64,000 bases of DNA. It comes from Didymella arachidicola. Its lineage: Eukaryota > Ascomycota > Dothideomycetes > Pleosporales > Didymellaceae. Below are positions 1 through 8,855 of the stretch, piece by piece (position 1 is the stretch's first letter; every line of letters begins with the position of its first letter). The stretch is from the NCBI GenBank assembly GCA_016630955.3, contig CM049988.1:186001-250000 (forward strand), read 5' to 3'. Under the pieces are notes generated by a model. The model had not been told where the DNA came from, did not search any database, and saw nothing but the letters and a program-made list of their open reading frames with translations. The translations under genes and the position numbers were made by a program.

Positions 1-1
1 C

Positions 2-67
2 ACCCTGGGTTATATTGACGAGGCTACGACTCGTGGTATTGATCCGGCAGCTCTCGGCAGTTCGTAA
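2..67 (+). CDS. C-terminal end of antisense zinc-cluster/coiled-coil ORF (type A), partial
   Basis: These 22 codons, ending Ala-Leu-Gly-Ser-Ser and TAA, match the end of the type-A antisense ORF at 40876-41301. The ORF runs against gag-pol and starts left of the window. Antisense ORFs of copies B, C and D also end in Gly-Ser-Ser-stop. In copy A a gap of 116 bases separates this ORF from the pol stop, whereas in B and C the two ORFs overlap. The function is unknown; see the full-length versions in B and C. Confidence 0.7.
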   Translation, partial: TLGYIDEATTRGIDPAALGSS

Positions 68-103
68 GGTATGTTTATATTTTATAGTTTCCGTGTGTTT
101 TTC

Positions 104-192
104 TGCGTTGGGTTTCCAGTCAAATAAACTTTGGCTTGGAGATCCACGTGTTTTTGCGCGTGGGTTCGAATCCTGACGGGTTCTTATTTTTT
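104..192 (+). other. tRNA-like 3' half with B-box, captured in copy A
   Basis: Positions 163-173 read GGTTCGAATCC, a perfect eukaryotic B-box/T-loop, preceded by a possible variable-arm hairpin (CCACG...CGTGG) and followed by a T-run (187-192) like a pol III terminator. No matching 5' acceptor strand or convincing A-box is present and the T-stem has mismatches, so this is at most a degenerate tRNA 3' half. The same sequence is in the truncated A copy near 40755-40845, reverse strand. Confidence 0.3.
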
Positions 193-3100
193 GTACTGTC
201 GAAGTAGCTCGCGGCAGTTGTTGAGGTTTTCTTTTGGTTCCCACGTGTTTTCTGAGTCCGGGTATCCTAACCATTTGACTAGGTACTCGTCACCGTCGCC
301 TTTGTTGCGATGTTGTATTATTTTTTCGACTTCCCATTCGTCCTGGCCGTCTGCCTGGTAGTGAAAGTCTTTCTGAATTGGCGTTCTGGGGTCGGCTGGT
401 TCCAACAGCGAGATGTGGAACACTGGATGGATCTTCGCATCCTTGGGCAGCGCAAGTCGATAGTTGACTGAGCTGATTTGTTTGGAAATGAAAAATGGTC
501 CGACCTTGACTTTGTCCAGTTTTTTCGTTGGTCGCCGTGTGCGTAGGTTTTTCGTAAGGAGATACACTTTATCCCCCTCCTTTAGCAGAGGCGCCGTTTT
601 TCGTTTCTTGTTAACATAAGAGATGCTCCGTGACTGAGCTTTAGCGATGTTATCGAGCGATTTTCTGTGTACTTCCTTCAGTGCTTCGACTGAGTTGATC
701 GCTGATTCCGTTTGAATGTTACTGTCCAATGCCCTGGTAAAAAGATTTGGGTGTCTTCCGTGGTTTGCGAAGAACGGCGTTACGCCCGTTGCTTCCGACA
801 ATTTGTTGTTGTACGCGATTTGTGCCATAGGTAGTAGTGAAACCCAGTTGTCTTGCTGCTGATTGCAGTAGATGCGGAGGTACGTCTCCATCGTTTGGTT
901 CACTCGTTCCGTTTGGCCATCCGTCTGCGGATGATACGCGGTTGACAGTTTTTTCTTGGTACCAATAGCTGCTAACAGCGTGGTCCAATAGTTCGATGTA
1001 AACAACTTGTCTCTATCGCTGATGATTGATTCGGAAATGCCGTGGTGTCGAACAATCCTATCCAAGTACACTCGTGCGAGCTGCTCTGCAGTGTAGCTGT
1101 GGCGGAAAGGCACAAACTCAGCGGCTTTCGTGAATCGATCAACTACAACGAAGATTGAGTCGTAGGTGTATCCTGTTACAGGATCTTTGGAGACAGGTAG
1201 CTGTGTAACGAAGTCCATCGTAATGTTCGTCCATGGTGCCGTTGGCGGCTCCATTGCCTGTGCTTCTCCATACTTGGCGTGCGTGCTGTGTTTGTTCTGC
1301 TGGCAGCTTACGCAATTCTTGATGAACTTGGCGACCTTGTCGCGCATGTTCGGGAACTCGTAATGTCTCTTGATGAGTTCCATTGTTCTGGTGATACCGG
1401 GGTGTCCATGAAGCGGGTCATCGTGGTGACTGCTTATGACTTCTTCCTCCAGTTCCTCTGGTACCTGTGATGGTACATGATGCTCTTGACGTACTAGCAT
1501 CATATTGTTGAGCTGCTGGGACGGTCCTAACGATCCGTCGCTATTAACGCCAAGAATCGCCGATTCGTTGATCGTCTTGGATCCTGCGAGGTCGTGTCGT
1601 CGACTGAGTGCGTCGGCTCTACCGTTGTCCTTTCCTGGTGTATAGAGGATCTTGAACTTATATTGTCCGAGGGTCTCAGACCATCGTACTTGTCGTCTGT
1701 TCAATACCTTTGTTGTCGTGAAATGTACCAGGTTTTTGTGATCCGTGTAGATCGTAAGTTCCGAACAACTTTCAGCGTAGACTCGCCAATGTTCTAGGGC
1801 AGATACGATCGCGAGCAGTTCTTTGTCGTGTACGTCGTATCGTTCTTCGGGTCCTGAGAACTTGCGTGAGTAGTAGGCAATCGGGTGCCATTGACCATCT
1901 CGTTCCTGTGTGATGCATGCTCCTAATGCCAGATCTGAGGCATCTGTTTCCATTCGTAGCGGTTCTCCGCTCCTGAATGTAACCAACGTGGGTGGATCTA
2001 TACAAGCCTGTTTCAACGTTTCAAAAGCTTTGTCCTGATCCTCGCCCCACTTGAAGGGTGTGTCCTTCCGCGTAAGTTTCGTAAGCGGCAAGGCCTTCGT
2101 GGAGTAATCCTTGATGAAGCGTCGGTTGAAGTTGACAAACCCAAGGAACTCTTGGATGTTCTTGACGGTTTTGGGTGTTGGCCAATCCTTCACAACCTGA
2201 ATCTTTGCTTGGCTCATCTTGACTCCATATCGTCCCACTACAAACCCTAGGAATTCGACTTCCTCCTTGTGCCACTCGCACTTCTTGGGTTTCAAGCGTA
2301 GGTGCGCTGCTCCTAGGCAGGCAAGCACTTGTCGTACGTGTTCGACATGCTCTTCTAGTGTTTTGCTGTACACTAGGATGTCATCGAGGTACGCCACCAC
2401 GGTAATGTCCAAGTGTGCCCTTAGCACGTTGTTGATTAGGGCTTGACATGTCGCTGGTGCGTTGGTGAGCCCGAACGGCATGACCAAATACTCGTAATGA
2501 CCATAACGGGTTCTAAACGCCGTCTTCCATTCTTCGCCCTCCTTCATGCGGATGAGGTTGTATGCTCCTCTTAGGTCTAACGCAGTGAAGTACTGTGCTC
2601 CGGCTAACCGATCCTGAAGTTCGCTGATGTTCGGTAGCGGGTAACGATTTTTGATCGTGATATCGTTGAGCTTTCGGTAATCGATGCAAGGTCGTAACTT
2701 GCCATCTTTCTTTGGTACGAATAGAACGGGAAATCCTGCTGGGGATTCTGATTCTCTGATGAATCCTTTGTCGAGGTTCTCCTTGAGGTAGTTGCGCAGC
2801 TCCTCAAGTTCCTTTTCCGACATCTGGTATATTGGCCCGAATGGGGGCTTCTTGCCTGGCTCGAGCTTAATCTCGTGGTCCCATTCTTGGTGCTGCGGTA
2901 GTGCTTTCGCAGTCTTCTCATCGCGGAAGAGGTCTATAAACTCTCTGTATTCATCCGGGATGTCAGGAGTTGTACTGTCCTCCTTAACCGTCGCTTTGTG
3001 ATCCTGGGGCTGGTTGGTATCTGCGCGGTCGACCGCTCTATCTTGGCGCGTCTTGTTCGAAGAGATGTTGTTGATCTCCTTCTCATCCACCAGCTGCGTC

Positions 3101-3672
3101 GTGAGCTGCGTGGGTCGCTGTCCGGGTGTACCTGATCCGTGACACTTGAGCGTTATTCGCTGGTTCTTCCAGTCGATCCATGGATTGTGCTCTCTTAACC
3201 AAGGAAGTCCTAATATGATATCGTGGGCGGCCGTTCCCAGAACATCTAGGTCTATCAATTCCTCGTGGTTGAATACTTTCAGACGTCGCTGTACCACTTC
3301 GTGGGTCACAGTCGACTCTCCTGGCATTGGTTCTCCGTTGGCTACTCGTAAAGGGTATGGTTCCTCCTTTCTTCGCTTCTGCAAGCCTGCTTGCGCGATA
3401 GCGGATTGAGACACATAGTTGCTTTGTGCTCCTGAGTCCAACAATGCCGTCATCCTGGTGCCTTCTAGCACGACAGGGAATTTGATGAGGGACTGGTTCT
3501 CATCGGAATCCTTACGTCGATTCCGGGAGCCCTGGACTGTGTTGAGTGAAAGTTCTCGTCCGGGTCGTCCTTGGCATCTGTTTGCCATATGTCTAAAAAA
3601 GACTCGTCCTGGGGCATGAAACCGCTCAGGCGTTTTAGCGTTTCGTGGTTCCTGCACTTCGGATGGAAGCAC
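184..3672 (-). CDS. pol: Pol polyprotein of gypsy copy A (PR-RT-RH-IN-chromodomain)
   Basis: An open frame of about 1,160 codons with aspartic protease (DSGAQ), reverse transcriptase (YLDD), RNase H (METDASD), integrase HHCC zinc finger and DDE core, then a chromodomain. It overlaps gag in the -1 frame, and the codons upstream of the slippery site at 3594-3600 are probably not used alone. Compared with B, C and D the enzyme domains are nearly unchanged. The chromodomain tail is distinctive (DGDEYLVKWLGY..., ending CRELLRQYKK) and Pol stops directly after it, without the extension seen in B and C. Confidence 0.93.
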   Translation of the reverse strand: MLPSEVQEPRNAKTPERFHAPGRVFFRHMANRCQGRPGRELSLNTVQGSRNRRKDSDENQSLIKFPVVLEGTRMTALLDSGAQSNYVSQSAIAQAGLQKRRKEEPYPLRVANGEPMPGESTVTHEVVQRRLKVFNHEELIDLDVLGTAAHDIILGLPWLREHNPWIDWKNQRITLKCHGSGTPGQRPTQLTTQLVDEKEINNISSNKTRQDRAVDRADTNQPQDHKATVKEDSTTPDIPDEYREFIDLFRDEKTAKALPQHQEWDHEIKLEPGKKPPFGPIYQMSEKELEELRNYLKENLDKGFIRESESPAGFPVLFVPKKDGKLRPCIDYRKLNDITIKNRYPLPNISELQDRLAGAQYFTALDLRGAYNLIRMKEGEEWKTAFRTRYGHYEYLVMPFGLTNAPATCQALINNVLRAHLDITVVAYLDDILVYSKTLEEHVEHVRQVLACLGAAHLRLKPKKCEWHKEEVEFLGFVVGRYGVKMSQAKIQVVKDWPTPKTVKNIQEFLGFVNFNRRFIKDYSTKALPLTKLTRKDTPFKWGEDQDKAFETLKQACIDPPTLVTFRSGEPLRMETDASDLALGACITQERDGQWHPIAYYSRKFSGPEERYDVHDKELLAIVSALEHWRVYAESCSELTIYTDHKNLVHFTTTKVLNRRQVRWSETLGQYKFKILYTPGKDNGRADALSRRHDLAGSKTINESAILGVNSDGSLGPSQQLNNMMLVRQEHHVPSQVPEELEEEVISSHHDDPLHGHPGITRTMELIKRHYEFPNMRDKVAKFIKNCVSCQQNKHSTHAKYGEAQAMEPPTAPWTNITMDFVTQLPVSKDPVTGYTYDSIFVVVDRFTKAAEFVPFRHSYTAEQLARVYLDRIVRHHGISESIISDRDKLFTSNYWTTLLAAIGTKKKLSTAYHPQTDGQTERVNQTMETYLRIYCNQQQDNWVSLLPMAQIAYNNKLSEATGVTPFFANHGRHPNLFTRALDSNIQTESAINSVEALKEVHRKSLDNIAKAQSRSISYVNKKRKTAPLLKEGDKVYLLTKNLRTRRPTKKLDKVKVGPFFISKQISSVNYRLALPKDAKIHPVFHISLLEPADPRTPIQKDFHYQADGQDEWEVEKIIQHRNKGDGDEYLVKWLGYPDSENTWEPKENLNNCRELLRQYKK

Positions 3673-5717
3673 TCAGCCCATTCTTGGCCGTAGCACCTCT
3701 CGTTTTGTACCATGTGCATGTTGAAGATGTCCTCCACACATTCAATTCCTGGGAAGTGAAGATTCGTGCGTTTATCCCACAAGTGATCTGCGCAATAGGT
3801 GTCCATACATTCCCACCAGTACTCCTCGCAGCTCTCGGGCTTGCTAGGAAACCATCCGCTGTCCAGTTTGAACTGCTTATGGTCCTCGCAGCCTTCGTGG
3901 TAACACTGCGTAGGCGGAAGTTGAGGATGATACGGGTTCCGAATGTCCTGGTGTAGCTGTGACGTGTAGCTCCGAGCTGGCAAAGCGGGCTGTCGGTCAA
4001 AATCGGGTTCATCTCGACTTCGAGCGTATGAGTTGTAATCGTCCAGCTGCTGCTGAGTCGCAGAGTTGTTTTCTCTCCAGTGAATGAAATCTTCCGTGTG
4101 CCATTCTTTGTTGGTCTTCCGTGCGTTGGCTACTTGCCGGTCGAATCTCTCAAGTGCTTCGGGGTCGCCGAGCAGGTACTGTCTTGACCGTTGAATATTT
4201 TCTTCCGTCATCCAATCACAGACAGACTCGACATCCTGTAGGCTTGGTGTCTGAATAGTGACGGATGACGCTTCTCCCTTGTGCTCTGGGATGTTGTTGA
4301 CAATGGTCAAGTTTATCGTTGGTACTTGAGGTTCTTGGAAGACAGGAGTCTGGGTGGATTGGTCGCGCGAGACCATCATGCCCTGACTGTGTTGCGTTCT
4401 GTCGCATATAATCACACGTTTCCCTCCCATCGAGTAGCACTTGTCGCCATACTTGTAGATGGCATCGTAGTATCGTTTGCCAACAACAATGCTGTCGTCC
4501 TGGGTATCGCACTCTACCACATGGTATCGGCGGGGATCGTTGTCGATCCATTCCATTTTAGGGTAGGGTGTTGGTGACCGGATTTGCTTGCTTGGAGCAT
4601 CCTCATCGGACTCCTCGATGTAGTCATTGTCGAGTCCGGAAGTGGGGCCTTCCATGAGACGTCCCATCTCATTAGTAACGACCTCCCACTCTTGGTCGCC
4701 GCTGTCGTCATGAGCCAGCATGTTCAGCTGCCTGGTTACTTTGTTCTTCATGCGACAGTCGCGGGCGTAGTGGCCTGTCTTGCCACAGCCGTAACAAGTC
4801 ACTGAAGACTTATCACCGCGGTTATTACTACCCTTCTTTTTCTCATTCCATCGTTCAGGTCCTTTGTTAATGTTGGAGAGGTCCATTGCTGCAGGACCGT
4901 AGTATCCACTGTTCGTGTCGTTGTGGACACGGCGTCCCATGTTGGCTTGGTAAAGGCCACCACGTTGACCACGGCGGTAGTTGTTGTTGCGCCATTGGTT
5001 GCGTGGAGCCTGGGGTGGGCGAGTGACCTGAGTCACGACTCGCACACAAGGGTCCTCTCTTAATTCTTGTTGAAGGTCGTAGAGCTTGACGTCGATACTG
5101 ATCGCTTCGTTTACTAGTGCGTCGAAGGTATCGGTAGCTGCGGCAGTCCGCATGAGCTCTTCCTTGACCTTGGGCTTAAGGCCTTGTTTGAACATGGTCA
5201 TCAACGCAACGTCGTCCCAGCCGGTGAACGTAGCTACTTGCTGAAACTTGGCAGCGTAGTCGGCGGCGGACGCAGTTTGTCGGATGCGCTGAATCTCGCG
5301 TCGGGCGATGGTTGGTTCGTTGTGTACTCCAAATACTTGGCGAATCTGTTCCTTGAACAGATCGAAGTCTTCGATCCATGGGTCGATGTCTGCTGAGTTG
5401 CTTGCTCCGTCGTGGTAACGGCGAATAAAGGGTTTGATCCAAGTGAACGCGCGATCCTTCATAAACGTACTCACAAAAGTGACACGTTTCTCCTCTGGGA
5501 TGCGTTCTCCTTGGAACATGAAAAACAGATCGAACTTCATGAGCCAGTCTTCCAGCTTGTCGCGAGTGCCATCAAAGGCCTCGGGTTTAGCCACTGGGTA
5601 AACACTGGTAGGGGCAGGCGCCGCTGCCTCCTCGTCCATGTCGAGATCGTCATCAGCCGTGCGGCGTGATGCGTTGGAGTTGCTTGGGGTAGCACGGGAT
5701 CCTGAGGTAGTACTCAT
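3465..5717 (-). CDS. gag: Gag protein of gypsy copy A
   Basis: A 750-residue capsid/nucleocapsid protein starting at the first ATG after the LTR (MSTTSGSRATPSNSN). It has a retrotransposon capsid region over about residues 45-215, an Arg/Gly/Asn-rich linker and one CCHC zinc knuckle (CYGCGKTGHYARDC). A long acidic C-terminal part holds several further Cys/His/Trp clusters whose role I do not know. The stretch coding GKRYYDAIYKYGDK differs from B and C (GKRYYDSFFRLNDK) although flanking sequence is nearly identical, a sign of exchange between copies. Confidence 0.93.
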   Translation of the reverse strand: MSTTSGSRATPSNSNASRRTADDDLDMDEEAAAPAPTSVYPVAKPEAFDGTRDKLEDWLMKFDLFFMFQGERIPEEKRVTFVSTFMKDRAFTWIKPFIRRYHDGASNSADIDPWIEDFDLFKEQIRQVFGVHNEPTIARREIQRIRQTASAADYAAKFQQVATFTGWDDVALMTMFKQGLKPKVKEELMRTAAATDTFDALVNEAISIDVKLYDLQQELREDPCVRVVTQVTRPPQAPRNQWRNNNYRRGQRGGLYQANMGRRVHNDTNSGYYGPAAMDLSNINKGPERWNEKKKGSNNRGDKSSVTCYGCGKTGHYARDCRMKNKVTRQLNMLAHDDSGDQEWEVVTNEMGRLMEGPTSGLDNDYIEESDEDAPSKQIRSPTPYPKMEWIDNDPRRYHVVECDTQDDSIVVGKRYYDAIYKYGDKCYSMGGKRVIICDRTQHSQGMMVSRDQSTQTPVFQEPQVPTINLTIVNNIPEHKGEASSVTIQTPSLQDVESVCDWMTEENIQRSRQYLLGDPEALERFDRQVANARKTNKEWHTEDFIHWRENNSATQQQLDDYNSYARSRDEPDFDRQPALPARSYTSQLHQDIRNPYHPQLPPTQCYHEGCEDHKQFKLDSGWFPSKPESCEEYWWECMDTYCADHLWDKRTNLHFPGIECVEDIFNMHMVQNERCYGQEWAECFHPKCRNHETLKRLSGFMPQDESFLDIWQTDAKDDPDENFHSTQSRAPGIDVRIPMRTSPSSNSLSC
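3594..3600 (-). promoter_or_regulatory. Predicted -1 ribosomal frameshift heptamer, copy A
   Basis: T TTT TTA in the Gag frame, in the gag-pol overlap, where Pol is the -1 frame. It is the same as in copies B, C and D. Confidence 0.65.
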
Positions 5718-5724
5718 CTTGGGG

Positions 5725-5732
5725 GTGTTCAA
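5725..5732 (-). other. Self-complementary primer-binding site, copy A
   Basis: TTGAACAC lies 2 bases inside the 5' LTR. It is the exact complement of GTGTTCAA in the LTR near the expected transcript start. No tRNA-type TGG site is present. Confidence 0.45.
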
Positions 5733-5734
5733 AA

Positions 5735-6213
5735 TGTTGAAGTCGTACTTTAAGCAAAGCTCGTAAGCACTAATTCTATTGGTTCTCGGGGATGAGTACG
5801 GTGACAGGAAGCCGAGGGGGTTGGTTGCAATAAGGTGTACAGATACGATCTGTCAGTCTTGAGAGCAGGGTAACGATGAGTAGTACAGAGTAGACTGTCT
5901 AGCTCGAAGGTTGGTTTTGAGATCCAAAGACAAACTTGATAACTTAGGTTGAACACGAACCATAAGGGTTGTGTTCCTACGTACTTATATACTAAAGAGA
6001 TATCCTATGCTCGACTTGCTCGACGTGAGCTGCGTGAGCTGGGCACGTGAGGATCCACTTGCTCGAGTGCCAAGGCGTGAGCGAGGTCACGTGACCGTGG
6101 GAACACCACGTCACAACCGTGCCGCACGGGGAGCCCCCGTAACCATACTGCCCGAGTCCTTTCTTGAGCGCTGACAGCCTGTCAGCAATTGGCTGGTATA
6201 AGAGTTCGTAACA
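5735..6213 (-). repeat. 5' LTR of copy A (U3 type A)
   Basis: 479 bp, TGTTACG...CTTCAACA when read in element orientation. U3 carries GTCACGTGAC, a GCCAAG hexamer and repeats built from GCTCACG and TCGAGCAAG upstream of a TATATAAG box. The related LTR at 41472-41984 is 34 bp longer because it has one extra 35-bp repeat copy. Confidence 0.93.
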
Positions 6214-6655
6214 AGTCCCTCTAGCTTAAATTTATAGCTAATATAGCTAATTCTCTACTAAAAGAGTATAGTTTAGCTTTTATTAGCCTAAGGTAGGTGT
6301 TATAAGTATATACTATTTAAACTCTAGTCTCTATATCTATTAGGTTACTATACCTTTTTAGTCTATATAGCTAAGGTAGGTTTAAGCTAAAGCTCTTATA
6401 GTAGGCTAGTAGGTTTGTTTTATATTAGGAGGAGCTTAAAATAATTTTTAATTATAAGTATAACTATAAGTAAGCCCTCTATAAGGACCCTAAGGTTATA
6501 TAGAGCTAGTTTAATCTTATAGCTACTACTAAAGTTAAGTATAGTATCTAGAATAATAATATATATAACTTTAATAAGATAGGCTTTATAATAGGCTAGA
6601 TATCTACTAGAGTTATTATAATAGATATAGAAAAGCTAGAATAAGTAAAGTAGGT
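6214..6655. other. RIP-degraded AT-rich relic
   Basis: Very AT-rich and without usable ORFs. It contains the degenerate motif TATAACTTTAATAAG, a RIPped form of the Fot transposase YNFDE(T/S)GF coding stretch, so it derives at least in part from a Fot/pogo element. Confidence 0.6.
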
Positions 6656-7124
6656 TGTTACGATCTCTGAAGGAAACAAGGTACTGATGGGAAGCGGGGC
6701 AAGCGCTTGGATGACAGCGTGTCACGTGTCACGTGACATGCGTCGACATCCCGCCAAGAAGCGTCATCCCAAGAATCACAGGATGCCACCACATCCCGGG
6801 AAGACAATGCATCCCGAGTTACAAGGGAACAAGGCGCATTAAGGGATACTCTAGCTTTCCCACTAAGTATATATTCTAGTAGGAACACAACTCTTACAGT
6901 GTGTGTTCAACCTAAGTTATCAAGTTTGTCTTTGGATCTCAAACCTAACCTTCGAGCTAGACAGTCTACTCTGTACTACTCATCGTTACCCTGCTCTCAA
7001 GACTGACAGATCGTATCTGTACACCTTATTGCAACCAACCCCTTCGGCTTCCTGTCACCGTACTCATCCCCGAGAACCAATAGAATTAGTGCTTACGAGC
7101 TTTGCTTAAAGTACGACTTCAACA
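6656..7124 (+). repeat. Solo LTR, U3 type E, TSD TAGGT
   Basis: 469 bp with TG...CA ends and perfect flanking TAGGT. U3 has tandem GTCACGTG E-boxes, GCCAAG and at least four CATCCC motifs plus inverted GGATG, then a TATATA box. The R/U5 part matches the other LTRs. Confidence 0.92.
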
Positions 7125-8372
7125 TAGGTCTAGCTAGGTAACTAGAAGTAGGTAATAGTTATAAAAGGTATTAATACTATAGAATAGGCTATTCTACTCT
7201 ATATTAATTTTAATACCTACTAATACTAGTCTAGCTAGTATAAAGATAATAACCTACTCTAAGATTAGAGTATTACTATCTCTAAGAATAGCTAGACTAC
7301 TAATAAGCTTAGTTTTAACTAGTTAAAGTACTTTAATAGGTATATAAAGGCGCGTACTATTAGTAGCTACTAGTTACTAATTATTAATAGTTATAGAAGC
7401 TATAATACTCTAGAATTTATATAATACTATAAGAATTAGAAGTTTATAATCCTATATATACCTCTATACTTATTCTACCTCCTTTAGCTACTTAATATAG
7501 GTTGTTTTAGCCCTCTAAAGAAGGTATATAGGGTTAAGGTTAATAAGCTTATAATATACCTTATAGGTAAGCCGCCTATATAGGTAAGTTACCTACTTTT
7601 ACTAAAACTCTACTAAAATACTATTACTACTCTAATACTACTATAATAGCACTAGCCTAATGCGTTAAAAGAGTGTTAGATATAGCTTACGCTTTAGGCT
7701 CTTAAATAAGACGTAAAGCTCTTTATATAACGCGCTGCAGCTATTTATAACACGCCCTAAACTACTCTATACAACTAACTTACTAGAAGGGCTTTACGTG
7801 TTACTACTATAGCTAACTTATAGAGCCTAACAAATAGTAAGAAGTAGGTAATTATTATATATACACTTAAGCTAGTTACCTAAGGAGAGTCCCTCTAGCT
7901 TGCAGCTATAACTAATATAGCTAATTATCTGCAAAAGGAGCGCAGTCTAGCCCCTATTAGATTAAACTAGGCTAGTACGTTTGTTTTATATTAGAAGGAG
8001 CTTAAAGTAGTCTTTAATTATAAGTATAACTATAGGTAAGCCCTCTATAAGGACCTAAAGGTTATATAGAACTAGTTTAGCCTTATAGCTAATATTAAAG
8101 CTAAGTATAGTATTCTAGATAATAACACATATAACTTTAATAAGATAGGATTTATAATAGGCTAGATAAGTAGTAGGAAAGTTACAATAGATATAGGGAA
8201 GCTAGGATAAGTAAAGTAGGTCTAGTTAGGTAACTAGAAGTAGGTAATAGTTATCTAGAGTATTAATACTACTAGATAGCCTATTCTACTTTATATTATC
8301 TTTAAAGCGCGCTACTACTAGTCTAACTAGTATAAAGATAATAACCTACTCTAAGACTAGGTTATTACTATC
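7125..8372 (+). pseudogene. RIPped Fot/pogo transposon relic(s), target of copy B
   Basis: Around 7370-7560 the DNA is a C>T/G>A version of the transposase segment IDGHESHNS...LLQPLDVGCF...PLKRAY, and around 8145-8165 of YNFDETGFMMG. A terminal repeat lies near 7550-7620, a RIPped form of the doubled Fot end repeats. At least two relic copies abut. No reading frame survives. Confidence 0.7.
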
Positions 8373-8838
8373 TGTTACGATCTCCGAAAGAACAGGTACT
8401 GATAGGAAGCGGGGTATCGCTTAGGATGACAGCGTGTCACGTGTCACGTGACTAACCACCTCGCCAAGAGCAACCACCTTAAGATATGCAAGGTGGCAGA
8501 CCACCACAAGGTGGCTACACCACCTGCAGAGTTACAGATGGTTAAGCTACTACGCGATGGTAGCAGCCAGATCTTAATAGTATAATAATACGTAGGAACA
8601 CAACTCTTACAGTGTGTGTTCAATCCTAAGTTATCAAGTTTGTCTTTGGATCTCAAACCCAACCTTCGAGCTAGACAGTCTACTCTGTACTACTCATCGT
8701 TACCCTGCTCTCAAGACTGACAGATCGTATCTGTACACCTTATTGCAACCAACCCCTTCGGCTTCCTGTCACCGTACTCATCCCCGAGAACCAATAGAAT
8801 TAGTGCTTACGAGCTTTGCTTAAAGTACGACTTCAACA
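8373..8838 (+). repeat. 5' LTR of copy B (U3 type B)
   Basis: 466 bp. U3 contains tandem GTCACGTG boxes (to 8452), GCCAAG (8463-8468) and six CCACC/GGTGG motifs in both orientations. R/U5 reads GTTATCAAGTTTG, as in A and C, while the 3' LTR reads GTTAAAGTTTG. This LTR therefore looks like a hybrid between types. Confidence 0.95.
8443..8623 (+). promoter_or_regulatory. LTR promoter of copy B: E-box, GCCAAG, CCACC repeats, TATA, start region
   Basis: GTCACGTGAC at 8443-8452, GCCAAG at 8463-8468, repeated CCACC/GGTGG to about 8530, and a TATAATA-like box at about 8578. GTGTTCAA at 8616-8623 lies some 35 bases further on, where transcription would be expected to begin. This is inferred from sequence only. 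Confidence 0.5.
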
Positions 8839-8840
8839 TT

Positions 8841-8848
8841 TTGAACAC
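8841..8848 (+). other. Self-priming site of copy B
   Basis: TTGAACAC lies just after the 5' LTR and is perfectly complementary to GTGTTCAA at 8616-8623. The arrangement matches Tf1-type self-priming, in which the mRNA 5' end folds back as primer. Confidence 0.45.
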
Positions 8849-8855
8849 CCCCAAG

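Larger units (their letters stand above)
1..6213 (-). mobile_element. Ty3/gypsy chromovirus, copy A (left end outside window)
   Basis: Read right to left: 5' LTR (5735-6213), gag, pol, then the end of the opposite-strand zinc-cluster ORF at 2-67. The 3' LTR lies beyond position 1. Gag and Pol are both open, so the copy may be autonomous. It inserted in the left arm of the inverted duplication: the 5 bases after the LTR are AGTCC, and the uninterrupted right arm has the same bases at 38705-38709 in reverse complement. The left-hand TSD should therefore also be AGTCC. Confidence 0.93.
6214..8372 (+). repeat. Left arm of 2.16-kb inverted duplication
   Basis: This stretch reappears reverse-complemented at 36038-38709. 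The only length difference is 513 bp, exactly the solo LTR at 36250-36757 plus its 5-bp TSD. Both arms share the solo LTR with TSD TAGGT/ACCTA, so that insertion predates the duplication. The duplicated DNA is AT-rich RIP relic. Confidence 0.9.

Noticed and set aside
104..192. A complete tRNA gene
   Set aside because: Only the T-arm/B-box and terminator are convincing; no acceptor pairing or A-box was found, so only a tRNA-like fragment is reported.
6903..7109. A 68-codon frame (CLWISN.TFELDSLLCTTHRY...) repeated in many LTRs
   Set aside because: It lies wholly in LTR R/U5 and begins at a non-ATG codon. Its conservation follows from LTR identity, and it is broken by the 2-bp indel in type-B 3' LTRs.
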